Origin: Gnetum montanum
Taxonomy: Eukaryota; Streptophyta; Gnetopsida; Gnetales; Gnetaceae
Direction: 5' to 3'
NCBI GenBank assembly: GCA_015680685.1
Contig: MNCI01006080.1
Coordinates: 189,093-243,381, forward strand
DNA length: 54,289 nt
Shown: positions 18,600-29,922 of the stretch, one piece after another
Position numbering within the stretch: position 1 is the first letter of the stretch
How the letters are laid out: every line of letters starts with the position of its first letter
Made by a program: the position numbers and the translations under genes
The notes under the pieces: model-generated
What the model was told of the DNA's origin: nothing
The model's input: the letters and a program-made list of their open reading frames with translations, nothing else
Databases searched by the model: none

Positions 18600-21552
18600 A
18601 ACTTACAAAAATGGTGGTGTTCAAAGACAAAATTGAACACCTTGCTGATCCTAGAGTCTCTGCCGTGAAGAAGGATGCAAAAATTGTTGGAGAAGATCAC
18701 ACCGTCCCTGGGGGCGGTGGTTCCGACAGACCTTCACTAGCCTCTGGCCCATGTGGCAGCGTTGGCACGAACGATGGCTACTCTGCAGCAGGTACGACTT
18801 CTAGAGACAACCGGAAAGCCTCTAGGAGAACCCTCATTTTTTCCTCTTTGCTTATGGGATCGTTCACTGTCCTGGTAGCTTCACCAATATGTGCTGGAAC
18901 TGGAACCTCCCAAGGACATGGCAACACCAGGAAGAGTCCTTTCAAGTTGACAAACCAGACTGTGAACTACTTTCGTTCGATGTCAAATGCTCGGATTGAT
19001 GCTTGCAGCTGCTGGTAGTCATTCATCCGTCAAGCTAAGTTGTCCATGACTACACGTTGTCCTTCAAAACTCGTGTGGAGGACCCCGAGTTCCATGTTGG
19101 CAGTTTCCAATTTCTGCTTCATTGCTTTGTGCACTTGGAACTCGCCCTCATATAAGGAATACGAGGTGGCCACTTATTTCTCTAGGTTGGACCACGGTCT
19201 CCCAGCTGTGAGCATAGCCAAGTTTGCATAACGAAGGTTGGCAAGCTTCATATATTCTATCATCTCTTCAATCTGCAGCTCCTTGAGGCGGATTTCAGCT
19301 TGATTATAAGCATTCAACCCATCAAAGATAGGTTGCCATACATCACCTCCCTCTCGGAGCTGCTGGAGTGCTTAGTTCATTTTAGCTTTTGCGACTTGAA
19401 TCTACTTTTCATTGACTTCCTTTTGCAACCCCACTTGGTCACTGTAATGATTCTTGATTCTTTCAAATTTAAAGGCTTATTTTTTCCAAGCAGCGATTTC
19501 AATGGCAAATTTTTGTCACAAGGCTCGAACCTCCTCCATGGACAGATTTTGGTTCTCAGTTGCCAACCTTCTTACGTCAGCATTCACCCTGGCTAACTCT
19601 TCCTGCTGTTGGTGGATAAAATTTTTCATGTGCTCAATTTCTGCACCAACATTACGTAGGTGATGAACCTCCGTGATCAACCTAACATTTTCCTAGCGAA
19701 CCTCCATCAAGTCCTTGTTTAAACTATATGCTTGAATGTTTACCAAGGACTGATCAAAGATCATCGACTCTCGCTCATCCTCAACTATCTGAAGTTTGAG
19801 CTGAAGTTGTTGAAAAGCTTCATCTTTGGTGATTTCATGGTTGAGGAGAGCTGGATTGGCAAGTTGGGCTCTTAATTGGGCCACTTTTGTTGCCAAGAGT
19901 TAACAGGTGGCTTGAGCAGTTTCAAGTTGCCCTTAAAAAATGAGGCTCTTACCACTTGCCAAGAGCAGCTCCGACTAGGTTGTAGTGATGTTGTCTGAAA
20001 GGTTAAAGACATCCGAAAGCGGTTGCCCTGTTCCCACCAGTCGGTCCAATAGTTCTTCGTGTTAGGTTGCATCCATCCTACTACATGAAGTTTTGGTGGA
20101 CATCTGTACACCTTGAAGCCCATGCACATCTAGTACAGGTGCCACCAGTGCATTGAGAACAATAGCAATTGTGTTAGCAACCACTTCGGTCGCAACCTCC
20201 TGTCCCTAGTGCTGCATCACCAGGACTGTCACCCCTTCACCATCTTCCAAGTGTACCGAGAATGTAGCAGCATTTCCTGAGATTTCAGAAAATAACTATT
20301 CGGTTGATACTGTTACCTCTCGGATGCTAGGATCTGTTCTAGTTGGTACTTGTGTTCGGGCAACGTAGAACATTGGCCCTGCACTTTCTAGCAAGCTAAC
20401 TAATCGAGCCACTTCGTCCAGGTGGCTCATTATAGGGTGATAGATCGAAGGGTCTTCCCCTCCACCAGTTTTGCCTGATTTCTCTTGCTGGCTCAAGAGC
20501 ATTTGTCAAATTACACGGATATGTTTTGCAATGGTTTGCTAACCTGGTCTTGTTGCTTGCTTAGGTGGTGGAGGTGGTTGCTGCTCCTCCTCTGTTTGTG
20601 TGGTGGCAGGAGCTTTATCCTTCATCATTTCTTGCCAAGAGGCAATCAGGGCATGCCAGATTATATCATTGGAGTACTGTGCTATCCCTGTCCATTTGCA
20701 CAACTTCTAGATTAGGCAAGGAAAGGTGAGAGCTAATATTCCATGTTCACTTTTAGCGAACCTCTTTTGAATCTCCAAGAATAACAGCTGTGGAAGACTC
20801 ATTGGGAATTTCCCACTTAATGCGACACATGCACGAGTGAAGAAGGCTATGATTTTGCTGGGTCTTATTGGTGGGTTCAAGTGGTAAGACATAATCTTTG
20901 AGTACACCCTCTCCACTGTGGTCAAAGAGCTGAATTCCTTATGCTCTACCCCATAGCACCATTTGGTCCATTCTACCTTTACCTCCAAGTCGGCTTGTTT
21001 TGGAATCTCCACCACATCTGCTCTAGTCTCGGGCAACCCCAAAGCCTACATTATTGCCTCTGAAGAGTAAGAGACATAAATGTCTTTGATTCTTACTCTG
21101 GACCTTGATTGCCGATTCGTCTAGAAGAGATAGGTCTCTCATAAGTACCACTCACCACTAGATGTGATGATTGGCCACATAGGAGAATTTTGTAGCTTCA
21201 GCTTCACATCTTCTAGTGCATTCTCAAGGAATGATCCAAAGTTTAGCACTTGGAGGACCATCCGTTGCACTTCACGTGGCTTGATAGCATCAAGATAGGC
21301 TTGGGTCAAGGTGATCTCAAGCCGTGGTGCTATCCCCGGAGTCTCATCCCCTTGCGATTGCTCATTGGGAATCTCCTCTTCGGGAATTTGATGGACAGAT
21401 TCCACATCAGGTCCTTTGCGGAGGGGGCCAGTTGCATGAGAGCCCTCTACATGCTCTAGTTGCTACCAGCCTTGTCCCCTTTTCATTTGTGGACGCTTGT
21501 CCCTTGGTTGGGATGGTCCTTCACCCCTTAGATGCCTCTATTTCGGTGCCAT
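18600..21552 (-). pseudogene. aORF of element B: globular domain plus coiled coil, broken
   Basis: A possible start is ATG at 21552-21550 (MAPK then a stop). Conserved sequence then runs through an acidic linker (VHQIPEEEIPNEQSQGDE), LEITLTQAYLDAI, QNSPMWPIITSSGEWYL, a globular domain (ERVYSKIMSYH at 20916-20881, then ACVALSGKFPMSLPQLLFLE, FPCLI) and a long Gln/Glu/Leu-rich coiled coil (about 20130-18900), including MIEYMKLANLRYANLAMLTA. Length would be about 900 residues. It follows pol and a promoter-like module. The family function is unknown to me; a structural or env-like role is usually guessed for ORFs in this place. At least six in-frame stops are present. Confidence 0.7.
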
Positions 21553-21763
21553 CTACAATCAAACATAACCACCCATTAGACCATGCATAAGTAGCTCAAA
21601 CTTGGTCCTTATACACATTCTCAGTTTGACTAAGTTATGTTGTTGGCATGGGCATTTCTTTAAGTCCCCCAAAGTGTTAATTCATGGGTTAAAACCAAAA
21701 ACAACAAGGCATGAGTTGAAGTTTAAACGGTTGTTTTCGTTTCTTCACTTAGAGGTACGAAGT

Positions 21764-21803
21764 CTTAATTAACTAACTAATTAATTAATTAATTCATTAA
21801 CTA
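21764..21803. repeat. ATTA-type microsatellite
   Basis: A run of TTAA/ATTA units (AATTAATTAATTAATTAATT-like, imperfect) lies in the leader between the internal promoter and the aORF of element B. Confidence 0.7.
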
Positions 21804-21959
21804 CACATAGGCTTCACCCCCCATGACTGAGAGCATACCTTTGGGTGCTCAAGAGGGTAAGGATCAGTTGATAAGGACGTGCGATGGAATGTAGGTGCTC
21901 AGGAAGAAGTTAGATAGAAAAAATGGCAAAATCTCCCCCCAATTTGGATTCAAAATGAT

Positions 21960-22090
21960 GAAATTTCAAAGCACAGCGGGCGTATATATAGGGGTTGGGT
22001 GCTACGTCGACGAGGCCACGTATGTGCAACTACATATACGCAGGGGGCTGCATATATAGGGCCCCGTATACGCAGGGTGTTGCACCCTTT
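21960..22090 (-). promoter_or_regulatory. Internal U3-like promoter module of element B
   Basis: In minus-strand orientation CCTGCGTATACGGGGCCC, GCGTATATG, ACGTGGCCTCGTCGACGTAG precede a TATA-like CCCCTATATATACG (21983-21990). The same words (GTATACGGGGCCACGTCGAC and variants) form the array upstream of the TATA box in B's own LTRs (30700-30810 and 18330-18420) and are not found in A's internal module. Downstream lies a leader and then the aORF. I infer a promoter for a subgenomic aORF transcript. Confidence 0.6.
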
Positions 22091-23750
22091 GACTAGCATT
22101 GACCAACATTGACCAGCCCATAAAAAGCTCGAAAAAATGAATTTAAAGCGCCAAATTGGGGTAGTTGAAGAGCGTAAGAGACCAAGAATGTGATTGAGGA
22201 CACAAGGAAGGTATCTAGGGCTAGAAAAAGTTCAAAATTAGGAGAAAATGGAAAAAATAACTCCACGAGGAAGAAATCGAGCGATGGAACATGAAAACGA
22301 TCAACCACGAAATCAAAAGCATGGGGGTTTAACAAACAAGACTAAGAATACACAAGTGGGTCCTCCCCATAGTAGGCGATAGCCTTAATAGCCCTTACAT
22401 ATCCTTAATACTGGGGTCTGTGGGCTCCGGGATTAAGAAATATGGTAAGTTAAGATGCCCATCCAAGTGAACCTACCAAGACATGAAAAGTCCATGGAAA
22501 TCATGACAAACTCACAAAACATAAAATGGGCAATGAGGTGAGTACGGAGAGAAATGGGTGCAGAGAGAGACGAGAGAATAGGAATTCTGATTGTCGGTCA
22601 CATGAAATCCCGTGTGCAGTTGTGGTTAAGTGACTCGGTAGAACCTTTCCTGAGTTCAGACCCAAAACCATCTGCATATAGTGACATCGCATCAATAGAC
22701 GAAGCCCTGGCCATCCCCAAGTAGGCAGATATGCACCCACAGAGAACCACCACTCCAACAAACGTGAGAGGAAGGAAGTGAAACGGGACCAAGTTAGAGG
22801 GGATGAAGGAAGTCCCATAACTAGTGTTGAGGTAGTCCAAGGGTTGTGCTTTGAATTCCCACATAGCAATGACTTGATTTTTTTTCGTGCATTTGTGGGA
22901 ACCACACCATGCAAAGACCCATGCTTGTTTGCATGCATTCGACCAAGGGGTGTGCTTTGAATCCTCATGTTTATTCATTTTTTTTTGAATTTTGAATTTT
23001 TTCAGTGAGGACCACACCATGCAAGGTCGAATTGCCTAGGAGCTTCCTTGGAGAGAAGAATGTGGAGTGGTAGGAAATTCGTAAGGACACATTGGCCACT
23101 TGAGAAACAGAAGAGGATGACGAATGTCACATTCCCCTTGAAGTCACACCCGATTCCAACCATTGTGTCATCCCCGAGTCTAGGGACTACACAAATCACA
23201 CATTAATTAAAATGTTTTTAAATGAAGCGGTTGCATGCTTCCAACAGAAGGAAAACCATGGAGTGGGTGAATGGGTGGATGATGTGGACTCACTACCAAT
23301 TTTATGAGCTGAAAATAAATGTAAAGTCTAAGGAGAACAATGCGAGGGCGGGAGCCAGATAACTAGGTGGACTATTGTACATGATCCATTGCAACAAAAA
23401 CCATTCATGCCAGACACTTGATGACAATGAGACGACACATTAGCAATCACATGAAAAGAAAACACACATAAAGAAATAGAAAATAAATAAAGAAAGGAAA
23501 AATAATTAACAAGAATTAGCAAACGTATGAACAATGTTGAAAAACAAAAAAGTGTAAAATAAAAAATTTCAAAATAGTGAGGGGTGTAGTGGAATGGATT
23601 AGCAGGGATGACGGTCTCCCCCACGACTCGGCGGAAAGGAGGAGATGCAAAAAATGGAGTGTGACTGACCGGGTGATGATGAGGTGGTAGCACTGGTTAG
23701 ATGAAGTTCGTGAAAAGGTTTCAGTTGTTGTCGATTGACTAACTATATTC
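22091..23750 (-). other. Noncoding spacer of element B between pol and internal promoter
   Basis: It is about 1.66 kb with no conserved frame; the open stretches at 22501-23020 on this strand are not kept in A or G. Shared blocks include GTGGGTCCTCCCCATAG (22350-22366), ACCACACCATGCAAGG (23009-23024) and GTGGACTCACTACC (23281-23294). The conserved blocks suggest a structural, splicing or packaging role, or simple shared descent. Confidence 0.55.
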
Positions 23751-24850
23751 ATGTGTAGTCGTCAGGTTTGTGGATAAGCAAGGCCCCGGATGGAAAGGTT
23801 TTGTAGACGATGTAAAGTCCCTCCCACTGTGTTTGAAACTTGGTTGGTTGAGATACATGTGAGGGGTTCTAGTATAACACCTTATCTCAACATCTGAACG
23901 TGACCTTTCGAATCCTAAGATCATGTCGTTTTTTGTTGTAGGCATTGTGGATCTCATTTGAGGATAGGGCCATTAATCGATTCTCATATAGCACACTTAA
24001 GTTGATCAGTCGTTCACGTTGTGCTAGCAGTAGGTCAAGGCCTAAGTCACTGGCTATGGATAGTGTCTGGAGTTCTGCCTAGATCGGGAGTTTTGGTAAT
24101 TTTTCGTTTACTAACCCATAGGGAGAATACCCTTCAGGAAGTTTCCAAGTGGAGTGATAGGCCCAAAGGGCATCATTGAGTTTGGTGCTCCAATCCCTCC
24201 TATATTTCCTGATGGTGTGGGTAAGGATCTTGGTGATCTTCCTATTGGTGACTTCGGCCTGCCCATTGGCTTGGGGGTGATAGTGTGTTGTAAATTTATG
24301 TATGACCCCTAAGCTTTGCATGAATTTTTGAAAAGTGATACCTGTGAAATGAGTGCCATTATCTGAGATGAGTGCACGTGGCACTCCAAACCTATTAACG
24401 ATTTGTTGTTGGACAAATCGTGTGGCGGTATTTGAAGAATAGTCAATGATGGCTACCGCTTCTTCCCACTTTGTGCAGTAGTCCACAGCTGCGATGATAT
24501 ATGTGTTTTCATTTGACAGGGGTGTGATCGGCCCCATGAAGTCGATACCCCAGATGTCAAAGGGCTCTAGTGGTTGGATCCACTGTTGAGGTCCCTCAAC
24601 CTATACTATCATCCCACCATCCCTTTGCAATCGTTTGAAGGAGCGGGTGAACCATTATGCATCCCTGAAGATTGTGGGCTAGTAATACCCTGCAAGTAGG
24701 ATCTTAATGGTGGTGCAGCGTCCAACATAGTGGCCCCCAAAAGGGCCCTCATGAGCATCTTGGAGGATGTACAGTGTATCATCATCAGCGACACACCACC
24801 GAACCAGGCCATTTACACACACCTTCTAAACATGGCCATTGATTTCCATG
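23751..24850 (-). pseudogene. Integrase of element B with intact catalytic triad
   Basis: The N-terminal zinc-binding region is partly visible (EGPFGG then HYVG at 24740-24700, KILLAGYYWPTIFRDA). The core is one open frame (24537-24079): D in AAVDYCTKW (codon at 24483-24481), D in ISDNGTHF (24363-24361) and E in GQAEVTNR (24255-24253), with exactly 35 residues between the second D and the E. The C-terminal part reads [18 protein letters not shown] and later PSHVSQPTKFQTQWEGLYIV, FPSGALLIHKPDDYT, the barrel end typical of gypsy integrases. It inserts the cDNA into nuclear DNA. Stops outside the core break the protein. Confidence 0.88.
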
Positions 24851-25119
24851 AAATGCTTGGCCTTATGGAGAAACTATTATTTCTGTCGATGGTTCCACTC
24901 CTTTCGTAACTCTTGAGTGGTGAGGTAGGTGTGGATGTGGTTGAACCAAGGGGATTCCTTGGGCTCTTGTGGATTGACCGTGCCTATGAAGAGGAGTTCA
25001 TCTGGAAATTGGTCGGAGAGGGGCTCCTCCTCTTCCACGTCATCCCATTGCAACTGAGACAGGTAGACAATGACCACATTCTTGGTCCCCTTCTGGTCTA
25101 CCATGGTGAGATCAAACTC

Positions 25120-25473
25120 CTAAAGAATCACCAGCCACCGGATGATGTGGGGGCTCACTGTTGGTTTGTTCATCAGGAACCAAATAACACTGTTGTGAGT
25201 ATGCACGAACACCTGGTATCCGAGCACAGAGTGTTGGAATTTTTCCAAAGCGAACACCACCGCCATCAACTCCTTTTTGGTGGTGGTGTAGTTAAGCTGA
25301 GCACCCACAATGCTACGACTTACACAATGGATATAGTATGGACGTTTCTGATTATCACACTGTGTAAGCACTTTGTCCAATGCATAATTAGATGCATCTA
25401 TCATGATTTGGAAGGGCCTGGACCAATCAGGTGCCCATAGAACTGGAGTTTCTACGAGTTTCTTTTTAAGCAA
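25120..25473 (-). pseudogene. RNase H domain of element B
   Basis: An open frame reads LVETPVLWAPDWSRPFQIMI then DASNYALDKVL, KKELMAVVFALEKFQ and VFVHTHNSVIWFLM. The first two acidic residues (D in DAS, E in KKELM) are present. The usual TDH/TDHS is THNS, so the third catalytic aspartate is lost. It lies between RT and integrase, where it would degrade RNA of the RNA-DNA hybrid. Between it and the integrase, 25104-24877 continues the linker (RRPDDLTMV-like start lost; NVVIVYLSQLQWDDVEEEEP). Confidence 0.85.
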
Positions 25474-25499
25474 TTGGAATGCAGATTTGCATTCCTTGG

Positions 25500-26350
25500 T
25501 CTAGATGAACGGAGCATCTTTCTTTGTAAGTTCGACCAATGGCTTGGCGATCTTCGAGAAGTTGTCAATGAATCGCCGATAGTAACCAGTGTGGCCAAGG
25601 AATGACCGAACATCTTTTACAGTTCTTGGTTGTTGGGTGATTCCTTGGATGACCCTGATCTTTTCAGGGTCCACGCTAATCCCTGTTTGTGAGATGCGAT
25701 GCCCCAGCACAATGCCTTCTTGGACCATCAAATCACTTTTCTGCCAGTTGAGCTTCAGATTAGTGTCTACACACCTTTTCAAAACCTGCTCGAGATGATC
25801 CAAGGCTTGCTCGAACATGGCCCTATAGGTAGAGAAGTCATCCGTGAAGACTTCTACCCCATTATCGATCTATTGCTAGAAGATATTGAGGACGAGGCGT
25901 TGGAACGTGGTAGGTGCATTACACAGGCCTAAAGGCATCTTCTTGTATGTGAAAGTCCCCCATGAACTTGTGAAAGATATTTTGGCCTGGTCCTCTAGTG
26001 CTATTTGGATTTGGTTATAACCACTATAACCATCCAAAAAGCTGTATAGCGGTGCCCTGTGATGGTGTCCAACACCTGGTCCACAAATGGGAGTGGGAAG
26101 TGGTCCTTGAAGGTAGCCATGTTGAGCAATCAGAAATTAATACAGACCCTCCATATTCCACCTTTCTTTGGCACAATAATGAGTGGACTGACCCATTCGC
26201 TATCAGTAATAGAATAGATGAACCCCGCCTTCAACAATTGTTTGATTTCATCTTTGACAACATGCTTCAATTTGGGGTTCAATAATCTTTGTGGCTGTCG
26301 TCATGGCTTTATTAGGGGGTCAACATAGATCCGATGCTGGAAAACCCTAG
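25500..26350 (-). pseudogene. Reverse transcriptase of element B
   Basis: Blocks in order on the minus strand: PLIIVPKKGGIWRVCINF, LLNMATFKDHFPLPFVDQVL, a frameshift at the FLDGYSGYNQI block (about 26045), MPLGLCNAPTTFQ, VEVFTDDFSTY with DD at 25842-25837, then one open frame (25818-25501) with LNWQKSDLMVQEGIVLGH, VRSFLGHTGYYRRFIDNFSK and PLVELTKKD. The xDD box (TDD in place of the usual MDD) and the surrounding blocks are Athila-type. At least one frameshift and one stop (INF*LLN) are present. Confidence 0.9.
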
Positions 26351-27150
26351 GATGAACTCCAGTTAACTCAGGATATGACCATGCAAACACAGAATCCCAT
26401 TTGTTCACCACCTTCAGCAACTTCATTTTCTATTCAAGAGCAAGGGTGGCATTGATAATTACCAGCTTGCCATTTTGCAAAAAGGCATATTCCAAGTGAG
26501 CCGGTAAAGACTTGAGCTTCAGGGGCTCTTGTTTGAAGCTTTCAGGGATTTGCAGCTTCCCCCAATCATCATGGTCATCAATAGTGGAGACCTATTGATG
26601 AACTTCTTCCATTTCATCCATGCTTTCTACATAGGCTTGTACAAGCCCCTCAAATGGTTCCATGTACAATGTGCTACTAGCAGAGTCAACTATCAGCCAC
26701 TGGGTGCCCTCTTGGTTGGTGGCTACTGCATACAGGCACTGGTGAATTGGTGATTCCTTGAAACACTGACTGCATGCTCGAATGGATGTCCACTTAGCAG
26801 ATCTTAACTATTACACACAGTTGCACCCTGAGTCACTGTACACGATGCATGGAATGCACTTCTTCTCGATCTTCTTGAAAGGATTTTACTTTGAAATTTC
26901 GAGGGACAGAACTCAGAGTTCTAGTCATGCATCCACCGTGCTCATCCTGGCTCCTCCCATGATGATTGGGAAGTTCCCCTTGCAGTTCTCCACACAGATG
27001 ACCAGGAAATCAGCAAGATATGACCACCCATAAACGGTGGTCACTGTGTCCTCCACCAATCCCAAGGGAACAGTGATGGACTGGTCTACTAACTCAAGCC
27101 AAATGTTGCTCTTCTTTAGCGGGGGCAAGTTCCAGTTCTTGTACATGTCA
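26351..27150 (-). pseudogene. Protease-RT linker of element B
   Basis: This continues the polyprotein frame between protease and RT with poor conservation. The stretch 27161-26925 reads HDMYKNWNLPPLKKSNIWLE, VDQSITVPLGLVEDTV and SYLADFLVICVENCKGNFP, the C-terminal half of the protease domain. The remainder is acidic linker seen also in G (51134-51700). Confidence 0.6.
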
Positions 27151-27290
27151 TGAGAGATCAAATTGACTCCTGAACCCTAGTCCAGAAGATCTTTGCATGG
27201 ATCATTCCTTGCCACATGAAGATAGATGAGGGGGCTTCCCAGATCAGTCAATTTCTAGAAAAGAGGACCTGCCTTGATCCAATCGGTCAT
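27151..27290 (-). pseudogene. Aspartic protease active-site region of element B
   Basis: The minus strand reads LIYLHVARNDPCKDLLD, a TAG codon, then GSGVNLISHDMY. The corresponding sites in C (LLELGTNVNLIS) and G (LLDLDSWVNLI) suggest the consensus LLDLG[ST]xVNLIS, so the residue after the catalytic Asp has become a stop. A single such change removes the protease and everything downstream unless suppressed. Confidence 0.7.
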
Positions 27291-27420
27291 GACATGTGTG
27301 AGCATGACTGTCTGGAGATTGGAGGGTGGTTCGCTTAAAAGCTGCTCGGGTAGTGTAGTGGTGGAGGCGCTTTGAGGTTCAGAGACATTGGCCACAGGTG
27401 TATGTGAGGGTATGTTCAGA

Positions 27421-29776
27421 TTATTGGGCTGGAAAAAAGGACGTTTTCATGGTTTGGGTTCCGGTCCACTCGGCTGAGGTGCCAGTTGTAGGTTGATAGC
27501 CCTCGTAGCGTTTCGTTCCTACGACTATGGCGATATATCTCCCTACATCGGTGGAGCAGGTGGCAGCTGAGTGGGATGTTGAGGAGGAGTGGCAGGAGAA
27601 GGTGATGGAGGATAGAAGAGATGTGGATTTCCCCCCTAGGTGATGGCGGTTAAGGTCAGAAATACTCCAAGGGGTGGTAATAACTTGGAAAGGCCGCATG
27701 ACTGGAAGCATCCTATGGAGAGACCAGTTGTTGAACGTAGTACCCATAGGGATATTACTGTTTGTAAGGATACTGCTGCCTTGGAGGTGCCATCCCCCAT
27801 GCTTGTGGGTGCTACCACTGCTGAAAGTATTCATAAGGCTATGGTGGCGTTCCACTTGGATAATATCTTTGCTATTGTTGGTGGAACGGCCTGGAATTGC
27901 CTTGTGGGTAAGGCAACCTTCGGGGTGTTTGCCACTGTGCCAAGTGAAGATTCAATGCGTACACCCTAGACTCTTGAAGATGTGACACCACAGGACAACA
28001 TCCCTTAGGATGTTGATATTGGCATATGTCACATTCATCATCCTCCTCGATATCAGAGTCTGCAACCTGCTCTCCTACAGCAACTTTGCCCTTACCCTTA
28101 TGTTGGGCACATTCAACTTCCTTCTTCCTTCGCTGATCGTGGTTATTACCTTGTTCTCTAGACTCTTCTGCAATTTTCAGCACACTTTTGGAATTTTTTG
28201 TCCAAAGAGTCCCACATCTTAGCCACCTTTCCTGATATTTCAGATGCAAAATTTTGTAACGGCAAGGTCTTTCGGTTCACCGCTGCTTCCAGTGGTGATT
28301 CATCCTCCTCGTCATAGAATCAGACCTTCCTCTTTCTGATGGAGGGATTCTGATTAAATTCTTCTACACTCTCCTTCTTTCTAAGTTCCCCTTCCTCTTT
28401 GGCCACTTGCTCAACGAGGCGCTATAGTTGATGGACCCTTAGTTTTGACAGTTGTCCCTGGGCATACATACCAAGGGTCTTTTGCATTTCAAAATGGAGC
28501 CCATCAATGATGTGGCGAAGCTGTGCCTATTGAGAGTAGCCATGACCAGGGCACCGATGTAGCAGTGAATAGTATCTACTCATGGCTATGTCCAAGGGCT
28601 CATGATTACCTTGCTTCCACCCTTGGATCTGACGTCTCAGGTTTGCCACTGTGGAGTATGTTTAATACTTGTCATTGAAAATCTCAAGCATCGTACTCCA
28701 TCTTTTCATTGATTCTGATCCAAGGACCGGTACCAGCTTTCTACTTCTTTGATGAGTGTGAGAGGTAACAACTTCAACTTCTGCCAATCATTGTCAATGT
28801 TGTGCAAGGTGCAGGCATCATGCAATGCCTGCAGGTGAGTTTGCAGTTAACAGTTGTATCCCCCTTCAAATCTGTGGATGTTGTTCATATCAATGCGCTT
28901 GATCCGGCTATCCTTTACGTGCCTACTAGGGATCTGAACTACCTTGGCAATCTAGAGCATGCTCCAAGTAGCTGACAATAGCTCATCCGAGTCATTGTTA
29001 TGCTGAGGATCATGATTTCTGTGATGATTCCGGCTACCCCTCCTTTCATGCTGCATTTCCTCACATTGTGCCTTTCAAACCTTTCGACCGCTGTCCTTTC
29101 ATTCCTTTGTACCCCAGTTACGATCGGAGCCTGAACTGGATGAAGGTATAGGAGAGCGAGAGGATGGAGAAGAAGGGGAGGAGTCGCCACTGCTTTGGTG
29201 TCGATCTCCCCCTCTACCCTGATGACGAGCTCGATCATCCTGCCCATCCTTGCCACGTGATCCTCCATCCCCTTGAGGATCTTGGTCACTTGGAGGCTTG
29301 TTCTGAATGATGCACTGAATGATCTGCTACCCTAGGGGAAGTTCTGCCAAATGGAAATCATGAAATATGGGATCCCCATTGTCCTACAGCCCTTGCGAGA
29401 ATAAGGGGATACTAAATTGTTTCCCATTTAGGTGTTCATATCTTTCCACTTACTGCTAGTCTTGTGCTCATTGAGCCTTAGTGGGACAATAGTCCTGGTA
29501 GTCATGGTCCTTCATGACGTAGTCTTCTCCACAATCTTGGATGCCCAGTCTGTCAAGATTGTGAAATAGCATTGCAGGAGCCAATCGGTCAGGTGGTAGT
29601 ATGATGTTGCCCTCCATGTCCCACCATTGGAGATGCTCATCCTAATGTAAGATGAATGTCAAGTCAAGGACATATTCATCAGGATGCTTGTATACCACCC
29701 GACATTCTTGTGGCACCAATGGGTTGGATACATCTCGCCTATGAGAAGAAGTCAAATTGGATGTTAGATGATCCAT
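27421..29776 (-). pseudogene. gag of element B
   Basis: A likely start is ATG at 29776-29774 (MDHLTSNLTSSHRRDVSNPL), 127 nt after the PBS. An acidic/Ser/Pro-rich segment (29289-28939 region) precedes the capsid core (NNIHRFEGGYN, LQALHDACTLHNIDNDWQKL, KLLPLTLIKEVESWYRSL at about 28880-28700). A lysine-rich linker then leads to the zinc knuckle CDICQYQHPKGCCP (about 28040-28000) and VVSHLQESRVYALNLHLAQ. A Ser/Thr/His-rich tail runs to 27421. Frameshifts and stops are frequent. Gag would build the particle and bind RNA. Confidence 0.8.
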
Positions 29777-29902
29777 TTTATTCAATGTACCTTATTGTTT
29801 ACTTTAATCCGCCTAGCATGCGTACGTGTTACTATCCTGGGTCCGTTCCAACAATGTGAATGATAATTTCACTAAGGTTAGATGACACATGTAAGACTAA
29901 TA

Positions 29903-29921
29903 GTCCCCAGCAACGGCGCCA
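29903..29921 (-). promoter_or_regulatory. Primer-binding site of element B
   Basis: The minus strand reads TGGCGCCGTTGCTGGGGAC one base after the LTR end TCATCA. It matches the conserved TGGCGCCGTTGCCGGGGA-type PBS of Athila/Tat elements with one obvious change (CC to CT). The tRNA identity was not assigned. Confidence 0.92.
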
Positions 29922-29922
29922 A

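Noticed and set aside
18536-19018. 160-codon plus-strand ORF
   Set aside because: Antisense to the coiled-coil end of the B aORF; not conserved in A or G.
22501-23020. Overlapping minus-strand ORFs of 140-155 codons in the B spacer
   Set aside because: No equivalent frame in the spacers of A or G and no recognisable domain.
24913-25440. 175-codon plus-strand ORF
   Set aside because: It is the antisense of the RNase H and linker of element B, which are recognisable on the minus strand.
29656-29859. 67-codon plus-strand ORF before the B PBS
   Set aside because: Antisense to the start of B gag.
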